Shown here in pieces: positions 25,872 through 33,669 of a stretch of DNA of 44,926 nucleotides. This stretch comes from Opitutus sp. GAS368 (lineage in GTDB: Bacteria > Verrucomicrobiota > Verrucomicrobiia > Chthoniobacterales > Chthoniobacteraceae). The stretch lies in contig CALQFT020000010.1 in the NCBI GenBank assembly GCA_943329925.2, forward strand, positions 1 through 44,926, written 5' to 3'. Numbering within the stretch: the first letter of the stretch is position 1; every line of letters begins with the position of its first letter. The notes below the pieces were generated by a model. It was given only the letters and a program-made list of their open reading frames with translations, ran no database searches and was not told the origin of the DNA. The position numbers and the translations under genes are program-made.

Positions 25872-27074
25872 ATGACTCATTCTCCTCCCCCGACCGCGAT
25901 CTCCCAAACGACGCCTCCCCGCCTTGTCTCGTTGGACGCCTACAGAGGCTTGGTAATGCTTTTTATGGCGTCTAGTGGATTGGGTTTTGCCAAGATTGCG
26001 CACGCTCATCCTGACTCCGCCTTTTGGCAAATTATCGCCTTTCACACCTCCCACGCTGTCTGGCTTGGGGGCGGGGCGTGGGATATGATTCAGCCGTCCT
26101 TTATGCTGATGGTGGGGATGTCGCTGCCCTACTCGCTTTCGCGGCGACTGCGCGACGGCGAGGCCTTTGGCCGAATTTTTGCGCATACGCTTTGGCGCTC
26201 GTTCGTCCTCATTGCTCTGGCTGTTTTTTTGACCACTGGTACGAAAAAACAGCCGGATTTCACGTTCCCTAATGTCCTTGCGCAGATCGGCCTTGGATAC
26301 ACCTTTGTGTTTTTGCTCGCGAATCGTGGGTTGAAAATTCAGCTCGCCGCCATCGCTGCGATCGCTCTTGGCGTCTGGGCGGCCTTTGCCCTGTATGCGC
26401 TACCAGGGGACTTAACAAATCTAGCAGCGTTGGGCATGAGTGGGGATGTTGCCACGCAGGCGGTTCTTCCCGGCTTCTTTGGGCATTGGAGCATGAATGT
26501 GAATTTCGCCGCCAATTTTGACCGGTGGTTTCTGAATCTTTTTCCGAGAGAGAGCGCCTTTGTTTTCAATGCCGGCGGTTACCAGACACTCAATTTTATC
26601 CCGGCGATCATCACGATGAGCCTCGGATTGCTGGCTGGTGAGGCTTTGCGCAGCGAACGCAGTGAGACACAGAAGTTAAAGTGGTTGCTCGTTTCGGGAG
26701 GCGTTTGCGTTGGACTGGGACTGCTGGCGGGTGCCACCGTGTGTCCTATTATCAAGCGGATTTGGACGCCGTCTTGGGCTCTTTACAGCGGCGGGATAGT
26801 GCTCTGGGCGGTCGCATTTTTTTACTGGGTGATCGACATTCGAGGATGGAAGGCTTGGTCCAAGCCGTTGGTAGTCGTCGGCATGAACTCCATTGCCATT
26901 TATGTCGCCCACAGTCTGCTGGGAGGTTGGCTGCGTTCCATAGGCCGAACTTATCTTGGCGGTGAAATATTTGACGGGGCCTACGGGCCATTTTGGTCCA
27001 GCCTCTTCGTTTTGGCAGCGCTCTGGCTCATGTGTCTCTGGCTTTATCGTCGCAAGATCTTCCTCAAAATCTGA
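25872..27074 (+). CDS. HGSNAT-like membrane acetyltransferase (DUF5009/DUF1624 family)
   Basis: 400 residues from the ATG at 25872. About ten hydrophobic segments. The N-terminal block RLVSLDAYRGLVMLFM is the hallmark of the heparan-alpha-glucosaminide N-acetyltransferase-like family, and a His-containing cytoplasm/periplasm boundary follows (FHTSHAVWLGG). In human lysosomes HGSNAT moves acetyl groups across the membrane onto terminal glucosamine. Bacterial relatives are presumed to acetylate periplasmic sugars. It is 98 bp after the ceramidase-like gene and just before a sulfatase, which would suit a sulfated amino-sugar substrate. Confidence 0.78.
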   Translation: MTHSPPPTAISQTTPPRLVSLDAYRGLVMLFMASSGLGFAKIAHAHPDSAFWQIIAFHTSHAVWLGGGAWDMIQPSFMLMVGMSLPYSLSRRLRDGEAFGRIFAHTLWRSFVLIALAVFLTTGTKKQPDFTFPNVLAQIGLGYTFVFLLANRGLKIQLAAIAAIALGVWAAFALYALPGDLTNLAALGMSGDVATQAVLPGFFGHWSMNVNFAANFDRWFLNLFPRESAFVFNAGGYQTLNFIPAIITMSLGLLAGEALRSERSETQKLKWLLVSGGVCVGLGLLAGATVCPIIKRIWTPSWALYSGGIVLWAVAFFYWVIDIRGWKAWSKPLVVVGMNSIAIYVAHSLLGGWLRSIGRTYLGGEIFDGAYGPFWSSLFVLAALWLMCLWLYRRKIFLKI

Positions 27075-27157
27075 GTTCGGCTCCATCTGTTTCCCGAACC
27101 AGATTGCAGGCAGGCTCCGTTAGTCTTCTTCCATTTCGATCACCTGTCCTCCTTTCT

Positions 27158-28915
27158 ATGTTAAACCGGTTTGTTTGCTTAATACTTGGCGGTGTGTTTT
27201 TTGCGTCTGCTCATATGCCCGCATTTGCGGCGGGTTCAGCCGAACATCCAAACGTCCTTTTCATCGCGGTGGACGATCTGCGGCCCGAGGCCGGTTGCTA
27301 CGGGAATCCCGTTGTCAAAACGCCGAATATCGATCGTCTCGCAGCCCGGGGTGTTGTGTTTAATCGCGCTTATTGCCAGCAGGCGGTGTGCAGCCCATCG
27401 CGCAGCTCCTTGCTCACGGGGCGGCGTCCTGATGCCACGCGGGTGTACGACTTGGAAACGCATTTTCGAGTGGCATTGCCCGATGTGGTGACCTTGCCTC
27501 AGCATTTTAAGGCCAACGGATATTACTGCGCCGCGCTCAGTAAAATTTACCATCACGGATTTGAAGACGGCCGTTCTTGGAGCGAGCCTCATTGGTATCC
27601 TACTGGAAAAACCATCGACACGGACACCGAGGATTGGACTAAGCAGACGGTCAAAAAATTCGAAGGCGGGGTGCAGGAGTACGCCAAAATTACGGCCCCA
27701 AAAGATAATGATAAACCGAAGGCGGGAAAGCGAGGCAAGGGTGCAAAAGGGGATGCCTTCGAGGTAAGTGCGAAGGCTGATGCGGAGCTGCCCGACGGAT
27801 TCACCGCGCAGGAGGCTGTCAAAAGGCTGCACGATCTGAAGGGCAAGGCGGAGCCATTTTTTCTCGCTGTGGGTTTCATTAAACCGCATCTGCCATTTGT
27901 TGCGCCGAAGAAATACTGGGACTTGTATGATCCGGAGAAGATCCCGGTTCCCGCGATTGATCACTTGCCGGAGGGAGCACCGGAGTTTGCGGGGCACACA
28001 AACGGGGAGTTGCACAATTATGCGAACTGTCCTGAGCAAAACCCCATTCCGGCGGATTTTGCAAAGACGTTGAGGCACGGTTACTATGCGGCTATCAGTT
28101 ACATGGACGCGCAGTTAGGCAAGGTGCTGGATGCGCTGGATAAAGAGGGGTTGGCTGAGAATACGGTGATTGTGTTGTGGGGAGATCATGGCTGGCAGTT
28201 GGGCGATCACGGCCTTTGGCACAAACACACCAACTTTGAACTGGCCACACGTGCGCCTCTTTTGTTGAGCGTTCCGGGACAAAAGACGGCGGGGCAGAAG
28301 TGCAATGCGACAGTGGAATTCGTGGACGTGTACCCTACACTGGCAGAGGTTTGTCACCTGCCGTTGCCGACGGGGCTTGCTGGACAAAGCCTGAAACCGT
28401 TTTTGGAAAATCCCGCAGCAGCGTCGGCGAAGGCGGCCATCAGCCAGTACCCGCGTGGAGGCTCCCAGACTGGAAATCAGCCGCTAATGGGGTACAGCAT
28501 CAGGAACGATCGGTGGCGGCTCACCTTGTGGCGCAACGTCAAGACAGACGAGATTGCCGCAACTGAACTTTACGACGAAACAGGGGATCCCGCTGAGACG
28601 GAGAACGTTGCTGGGAAGGCCGAAAACAAGGACGTTTTGGAGGCGCTTTCCAAAATGATGCCGCCCCCGGTCAATGACAACTCAAGTCGGAAGCTTTCTA
28701 AAAAGGAGGCGGGTAAAGCGTCTGATCTCCAAGAGCGTAAGGTGCTTTTCGAGAAAAAAGACATGAACCATGATGGGAAATTAAGCATGGAAGAGTTCCT
28801 GGCAAATCAACCTGACGGTGAGTCTGCCAAACTCCGTTTTGAACAATGGGACCTCGATAAGGACGGATTTCTTTCTCTCCCCGAGTTTCTCCGGGTTGTA
28901 AAAAGTAAAAAATGA
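27158..28915 (+). CDS. Iduronate-2-sulfatase-like sulfatase with C-terminal EF-hand pair
   Basis: 585 residues. Signal peptide about 1-25. The metal-binding DD is at 39-40. The sulfatase signature CSPSRSSLLTG starts at C78, the residue converted to formylglycine, so an anaerobic or FGE-type maturase must exist elsewhere. The block WGDHGWQLGDHGLWHKHT matches the iduronate-2-sulfatase branch. A Lys/Gly-rich insertion lies near residues 185-200. The last 55 residues carry two EF-hand loops (DMNHDGKLSMEE, DLDKDGFLSLPE), an addition not needed for catalysis that suggests calcium-dependent stability or attachment. The ATG at 27158 was chosen because it begins a clean signal peptide; the frame is open further upstream into the previous gene. 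Confidence 0.88.
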   Translation: MLNRFVCLILGGVFFASAHMPAFAAGSAEHPNVLFIAVDDLRPEAGCYGNPVVKTPNIDRLAARGVVFNRAYCQQAVCSPSRSSLLTGRRPDATRVYDLETHFRVALPDVVTLPQHFKANGYYCAALSKIYHHGFEDGRSWSEPHWYPTGKTIDTDTEDWTKQTVKKFEGGVQEYAKITAPKDNDKPKAGKRGKGAKGDAFEVSAKADAELPDGFTAQEAVKRLHDLKGKAEPFFLAVGFIKPHLPFVAPKKYWDLYDPEKIPVPAIDHLPEGAPEFAGHTNGELHNYANCPEQNPIPADFAKTLRHGYYAAISYMDAQLGKVLDALDKEGLAENTVIVLWGDHGWQLGDHGLWHKHTNFELATRAPLLLSVPGQKTAGQKCNATVEFVDVYPTLAEVCHLPLPTGLAGQSLKPFLENPAAASAKAAISQYPRGGSQTGNQPLMGYSIRNDRWRLTLWRNVKTDEIAATELYDETGDPAETENVAGKAENKDVLEALSKMMPPPVNDNSSRKLSKKEAGKASDLQERKVLFEKKDMNHDGKLSMEEFLANQPDGESAKLRFEQWDLDKDGFLSLPEFLRVVKSKK

Positions 28916-28953
28916 GATCGGTTTGAGGAACGTCGCCCGCCCGGCAATTGCTC

Positions 28954-30222
28954 TTAATCTGGAAGCGGACGGCCTTTGGTTTCTGGGGCAATGAAGGCAA
29001 GTGCCATGCCCAGTACGTACACCAACGTGACCACCGCACCCATCTGGGAGTAGCCGCCGAGTTGCGCAACGAGTTGACCACTACCGAGCGCCCCGAAGGC
29101 GGCTATGATGCGGCCGGAATTGTAACAAATGCCCTGCCCCGTGGCCCGTACACGGGTGGGGAAGAGCTCTGGGAAATAGAGCGGGAAAAAACCGTAGAAG
29201 GATGCCGTCGTCGCCGCGATGAGTCCGATTTTGACCAAAAACAAAGTGCCCCATTCCGCAGGAAACCGGAAGAGCCAGACGCTAAAAGTCAGAGCCAGCG
29301 TGCTCAAAATTCCATAGGCGAGTCGGCGTGAAAACTGGGCGAGAAACACTGGGCCGAGTATTGCGCCGAGAGCTGCTGCGAGGGAGGAGACGATCTGCAC
29401 GGTGGCTTTGGCGTCAGGCCGTGTTCCCCCGGTGAGTTGATCGGCCCACGAAGGGATCCATTGGACGCTGCCCCAAGAGCCGATGAGGGCGACAGCGGAG
29501 AGCAAAACACCTATGAGCGTTGATTTTAGCAAAGGAGGACTCAACACGGTGAGGACCTTTGATTCGCTCGGTTCGTCCGTCGCTGTGGCTTTCCATTTTT
29601 CAGATTCCGGCACCCAGATTCGAATGATGAGGGTCAAAACTGCGGGCGCGGCTCCCACCAAAAAGAGCCAGCGCCAGGAATCCGGGGTGACGACAAAGAT
29701 GCGCGCCACAACGCCAACTAGAGCCATGCCTAAGTTGGAGGCTGCGCCGATTGCCGCTGCGAGCCACGGGCGGTGTTTATCCGGCCACGTCTCCATGACC
29801 AGCGCCACGCCCAGCGCCCATTCGCCGCCCATGCCCAACGCTGCGATGAAGCGAAATAGTGCGAGGTGCCAAGGCGCTTCTGCGAAGTAGCCGGCGCCGC
29901 TGAAAATGGAGTAGCACAGAATACTCCACGCCATTGCCTTGACCCGCCCAATCTTGTCGCCAAGCCAACCAAAGGCGATGCCTCCCAGTGCAGCGCCCAC
30001 TAGAAAGGCCGCAGTGATGCGCCCCATCCAAACTCCCACGCCGCCTTCCAGGCCCGGGCCGAGAAGGTTTTGCAGGGCTGGCCGGGCGACTACCGGGAAG
30101 AGGCCAAGTTCGAACCCGTCCAGCAACCAGCCGAGAAATGCGGCCATCAATGTGAGCCACGCCGCCTTTGAAAGCGTGGTACTGGGTGGTGCGGGAGAAG
30201 GTGCGAGCGTTTGAGATGTCAT
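28954..30222 (-). CDS. MFS transporter (metabolite symporter type)
   Basis: 422 residues with about 12 hydrophobic helices. MFS motif A is seen as GWLGDKIGRVKAM after helix 2, with a matching acidic residue in helix 1 (GWLLDGFELG). GGEWALG in helix 4 and the PESEKWK loop point to the sugar/organic acid:proton symporter branch. It lies 39 bp downstream of the DUF116-prenyl synthase gene on the same strand and may be cotranscribed. Its substrate is unknown. It converges with the sulfatase gene; no clear terminator is visible in the 38-bp gap. Confidence 0.85.
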   Translation of the reverse strand: MTSQTLAPSPAPPSTTLSKAAWLTLMAAFLGWLLDGFELGLFPVVARPALQNLLGPGLEGGVGVWMGRITAAFLVGAALGGIAFGWLGDKIGRVKAMAWSILCYSIFSGAGYFAEAPWHLALFRFIAALGMGGEWALGVALVMETWPDKHRPWLAAAIGAASNLGMALVGVVARIFVVTPDSWRWLFLVGAAPAVLTLIIRIWVPESEKWKATATDEPSESKVLTVLSPPLLKSTLIGVLLSAVALIGSWGSVQWIPSWADQLTGGTRPDAKATVQIVSSLAAALGAILGPVFLAQFSRRLAYGILSTLALTFSVWLFRFPAEWGTLFLVKIGLIAATTASFYGFFPLYFPELFPTRVRATGQGICYNSGRIIAAFGALGSGQLVAQLGGYSQMGAVVTLVYVLGMALAFIAPETKGRPLPD

Positions 30223-30261
30223 GGGGGAACTCTACTGGATTTTATGCGAAAACTTTTTTGG

Positions 30262-32055
30262 CTACTGTTTTGCCCCGTTGGCGTTATCAAATTCTTTGCA
30301 CCATCCCTTGATCTCGGTGTCGTTGAAAATCTTTCCGATCACGCGGCGTAGCAGTCCTTTAAGGCTCGCGTTTTCCAATTCACCAAGGGCGCGAATGGCT
30401 TCCTCCTTATAGCGTTCTAGCAAATCTTGGCAGCGCTCCAAGGCTCCAGCTTCGACGCAGGCCATGCGTGCGGCATCCGCGCTGTGCCCTGTCTCGCGCC
30501 GCCAGCGCGAATCCAAAACGGCCTTGGTCTGTCCCTGCGCCCTCTCCCAACCTGCTGCGAGCACCACACCGGGGCGCATTGCTGCCAAATCGTCGGGTGC
30601 CCCGGCCCCGCCCGCGGTGAAATCCTCCAGATCGTCTCGGATCTGGTACGCAATTCCCAGCGCCTTGCTGTAACTTTCCAGTGCGGGCGCGAGTTCTTCG
30701 TGCGCCTCCAATCCGGCAGCCAGCGCTCCAATTTTGAGAGCTACGGCAAAAGCTGGCGCGGTCTTCTTCTCGAAAATTTCGAGCACTTCCACCGCCATGA
30801 GCGGACGCGGCTTGCGGGCCCACACGAGCTCTGCACCCTGGCCGCGGCAGAGTTCGCGTTGGCCCTGCGCAGCAACCTGCACCATGAGCGCTTTTTGTTC
30901 CGCGCCATAGCCGCTTTCCGCCAGTAACCGGTAACCCTCTCCGATGAGTAAATCCCCCACATTCAGGGCCACAGCGACGCCGTATTCCTCATGCAGGGTG
31001 GATTCGCCGTAACGCTGGGCGTCTTCGTCCTCGATGTCGTCGTGAATGAGGGAGGCTTTGTGGAAGCATTCCACGGCCACCGCGAGTTTCTTGAGCGCGG
31101 CGGGCACCGTGCCGCCGGGTTCCTCGGAAAGGGCCTGGTGTGTGGCGACGGTGAGAAAGGGCCGCCACCGCTTTCCGGCGCGCTGCAGCCATTCGCGGGC
31201 GATGGCTTCGGTTTCTCCCTGAGCGGCACCGAGGATGGAGTCCAGGGAGAGGGGAGTAAACCAGAAGTCGACTTCCTCGCGCAGGTTGCCGAGATCCATG
31301 CGACGGCTGCGATCGTCGCTGGTGAGATGGATGTAATCCCAGACCCAGTCCAGATCGACTGTGGTGTCGATGCAATCATCCTGCAAAAGGGGGACGGCGA
31401 CGCCTGGAATTGCGGCGGCTTCCATGTAGGGAAATGCGCGTTCCAAAACGCTCAGGCAACTCACGCCGACAATGGCCTCGATTTTTCCCGTCTGAATGAG
31501 CGACATCACGATGGCCGAGCCTTCTGCCACTAGCACCGCGTAGCCAAGGCGTTCCGCTTCATTTTGGAGATCTTGAATCGAGCACAGACCGCACTGTTTG
31601 CATAACAAGCCGAATTCATCGAAGGGTGCGGGGCACTTGCTTTCAATTCGCAAACATTTGGGAATGAGGAGTAATCGGCGCTCGTATGGAACCGCGGCGA
31701 GGGACTCGCGCCATAACTCATTGTTGATGAGCACTCCGGTGTAGTCGCGATAGATGGGGTCAATCCCCAACTCGGCGACGAGTTTGTCCGCGTGTTCCTG
31801 CAACTGAGCGTTGGGCAGCGGCGGCACGGGGCGCTCGCGTTCCACATAGGCCCGCACGGAGTGGAGGAGGCTGGTGCGTTCCTGCAGCGTTTGGGGAATG
31901 TTCTTCTTGGGCTTGCGTACTCGCTGCACGGGCACGGGCCGGGGGATAGTCAGCTGCACGGGTGGGGCGGAGAAGGAAACTGGGGGTTCGGTGAGGGATG
32001 CTGGGGCGGACATAAGCTCGGGTGTGTAAGGAAGACGCCTGAAACGCGGGCGCAT
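30262..32055 (-). CDS. DUF116 domain fused to polyprenyl diphosphate synthase
   Basis: 597 residues from the ATG at 32055 (another ATG at 32013 is possible). The N-terminal about 75 residues are Pro-rich. A DUF116 domain (about 95-240) has a Cys-rich cluster, C134-x6-C141-x10-C152-x2-C155-x2-C158, plus C200 and C228, a pattern fit for an Fe-S cluster. A complete trans-isoprenyl diphosphate synthase follows (about 275-585), with the first Asp-rich motif DDIED at 339-343 and the second DDLED at 474-478. It should condense IPP onto an allylic diphosphate; chain length is not predictable. The radical SAM gene ends 10 bp upstream on the same strand, and an MFS gene follows. Linking a redox/Fe-S domain to a prenyl synthase is unusual. 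Confidence 0.82.
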   Translation of the reverse strand: MRPRFRRLPYTPELMSAPASLTEPPVSFSAPPVQLTIPRPVPVQRVRKPKKNIPQTLQERTSLLHSVRAYVERERPVPPLPNAQLQEHADKLVAELGIDPIYRDYTGVLINNELWRESLAAVPYERRLLLIPKCLRIESKCPAPFDEFGLLCKQCGLCSIQDLQNEAERLGYAVLVAEGSAIVMSLIQTGKIEAIVGVSCLSVLERAFPYMEAAAIPGVAVPLLQDDCIDTTVDLDWVWDYIHLTSDDRSRRMDLGNLREEVDFWFTPLSLDSILGAAQGETEAIAREWLQRAGKRWRPFLTVATHQALSEEPGGTVPAALKKLAVAVECFHKASLIHDDIEDEDAQRYGESTLHEEYGVAVALNVGDLLIGEGYRLLAESGYGAEQKALMVQVAAQGQRELCRGQGAELVWARKPRPLMAVEVLEIFEKKTAPAFAVALKIGALAAGLEAHEELAPALESYSKALGIAYQIRDDLEDFTAGGAGAPDDLAAMRPGVVLAAGWERAQGQTKAVLDSRWRRETGHSADAARMACVEAGALERCQDLLERYKEEAIRALGELENASLKGLLRRVIGKIFNDTEIKGWCKEFDNANGAKQ

Positions 32056-32065
32056 TAGGGGGAAA

Positions 32066-33328
32066 TCAGGCGGGGTCCTGCGCGGGTTTGGGTTGGGCGA
32101 GTGATTTTGCGTGAGGTTGGCTGGAGGGGGAGAGTTTGTTGTAGGCGCCGAAGTCACTAAACCAAAAACGCTTAGCGATGCGATACATCCAGTGTTTTTC
32201 AGGAATTTCCTCACCTGGCAACCACTGACTGAAGCGCGGTTGCATGGCGTTTAATTCTGCCATGGCCGTCTGGCGCACGGTGGTGTCGCGCGCCCCGTGT
32301 TTGTGGACGAGGTCGCGTACGAGGTCGGGGCGTTCCATGACGACGCAGCCCCGGGTGGCTTGGGCGCTGAGTTCGCGGAAATCTTTTAGAAACTCCGAGT
32401 CGCGTAAGGTGGCCACGATGCCGCGTTTGTCGTGAATATCTTCTTTGGCGAACTGGATGATGGGGCAGGGTTCAACGTCGCCGTAGGGGCTGACATGATG
32501 GGAGATGCCGGTAGACATCGGACACAAGGCTTTGCCGTCGTGGCCGTAGTAGGCGTCAACGATACCGATTGGCATCTTGGTTCGCATATCCACGATGAAC
32601 CTGCGAACGTCCACCAACTGTTGCGGCGTGAGGCCGAGTTGCGTGTTCATTTTCGGGCCGACGGGGCGATAGGTGTGGAACCACACGTAGTGCACTCCGC
32701 GCGCTATGAGTTCGCGCATCCAGTGTTCGGTGAGCAGTTCCTTAATGTTGGTCTGGCACACGGAGGTCGCCACGCCGGTGAGCAGTCCTGCTTGGATGCA
32801 GGCGTCCAGACCGCGCAAAGTCCGGTTGAGCACGTCCACATTTCCCCGGCGCTCGTTGCTGACCACTTCCCTGCCTTCGATGGAAACTAGCGGCGTGGCG
32901 TTGCCCAGTTCCACCAAGCGTTTAGCGATTTTGGGCGTGATGCACTGCCCATTTGTGAAAATCTGGAAATAACACTCCGGATGCCGCTCTAAAATGTCCA
33001 TTAGGCCGGGATGTAAAAACGGCTCGCCCCCGAGGATCCCAAAGAAGCGGTTTCCCTGGGTTTTTGCGTCCACTATCATCCGGCTGACGGCTTCAACATC
33101 TAATTGAGAGCGTTCGGCTTCCACGTCCACCCAGCAGCCTTGGCAGCGCAGGTTGCAAGAGTTTAAGATAGAGATGTAAAGAAACGCGGGAAAATACTCC
33201 CCTCGCCTGAGGCGTGCCTTGAAGCGCTCCACGCTCCAGAGCGTCTTGGCGCCGAAGTTCCACATAAACTTGCCCAAACAACGCGGGTGCGTGGTGGACA
33301 CGATTCGGGCGACAAGTTCAGGGAGCAT
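32066..33328 (-). CDS. Radical SAM protein, function unknown
   Basis: 420 residues from the ATG at 33328; a GTG at 33346 is possible but sits directly on the AAGGAG sequence. The radical SAM cluster motif is C58-x3-C62-x2-C65 (CNLRCQGC), with the SAM-binding GGEP at 100-103. Further Cys residues in ALCPMS, EPCPII and TRGC could bind an auxiliary cluster, as in SPASM/Twitch proteins. About 57 residues precede the CxxxCxxC core, longer than most. It lies immediately upstream of the DUF116-prenyl synthase gene, suggesting that it acts on an isoprenoid or with the DUF116 domain. No characterised family was recognised. Confidence 0.82.
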   Translation of the reverse strand: MLPELVARIVSTTHPRCLGKFMWNFGAKTLWSVERFKARLRRGEYFPAFLYISILNSCNLRCQGCWVDVEAERSQLDVEAVSRMIVDAKTQGNRFFGILGGEPFLHPGLMDILERHPECYFQIFTNGQCITPKIAKRLVELGNATPLVSIEGREVVSNERRGNVDVLNRTLRGLDACIQAGLLTGVATSVCQTNIKELLTEHWMRELIARGVHYVWFHTYRPVGPKMNTQLGLTPQQLVDVRRFIVDMRTKMPIGIVDAYYGHDGKALCPMSTGISHHVSPYGDVEPCPIIQFAKEDIHDKRGIVATLRDSEFLKDFRELSAQATRGCVVMERPDLVRDLVHKHGARDTTVRQTAMAELNAMQPRFSQWLPGEEIPEKHWMYRIAKRFWFSDFGAYNKLSPSSQPHAKSLAQPKPAQDPA

Positions 33329-33430
33329 AACAGACGTTTGTCGCACACTCCTTGAGAAAAGCCAACTCCAGTGGGTGGGTATGTGTATTCAGGCGGTTGG
33401 GCTGGGGATAAATGCGAGAGGGAGGCCTGA

Positions 33431-33458
33431 TTGACGCAGTTTTGGTTGGCTTTATCAT
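33431..33458 (+). promoter_or_regulatory. Candidate sigma-70-like promoter for the metzincin gene
   Basis: TTGACG at 33431-33436 and TATCAT at 33453-33458 are separated by 16 bp, each one or two mismatches from consensus. The -10 is the left half of a palindrome and lies between the two direct repeats, so it could be controlled by a protein bound there. The start codon is 211 bp downstream, giving a long leader. Confidence 0.35.
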
Positions 33459-33481
33459 AAATGATATAGTTTTGGTTGGCT
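33438..33481. repeat. 14-bp direct repeats flanking a palindrome
   Basis: AGTTTTGGTTGGCT occurs identically at 33438-33451 and 33468-33481, a 30-bp period. Between them is TATCAT-AA-ATGATA (33453-33466), a perfect 6-bp inverted repeat. The arrangement resembles a compound operator for two proteins or two dimers. It lies in the divergent region of the radical SAM and metzincin genes. Confidence 0.6.
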
Positions 33482-33669
33482 GATTCGCATTTATGAGGCT
33501 CGTTGAGTGGGTGTGATGGATTTCTAGTCCCAGATGTTTTGCATGAAAACGACATCTCAGAGTGAAGTTCTTTTTATTAGAGTTTTTTTGCGGATAAGTG
33601 ACTTTGGCGCACCCCATGCTAGATCAGTCATTTGTAGATTGCGTTATCACTCAACGGAAACCTCCAGAT

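Larger units (their letters stand above)
33329..33669. other. 341-bp intergenic region between divergent genes
   Basis: Separates the radical SAM gene (minus) from the metzincin gene (plus). It contains a 14-bp direct repeat pair around a small palindrome (33438-33481), a possible promoter (33431-33458), and a weak bulged hairpin at 33532-33557 (AGATGT with ACATCT). No gene with coding features is visible. The frame of the metzincin gene extends to 33598, but those residues lack signal-peptide character. Confidence 0.7.
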
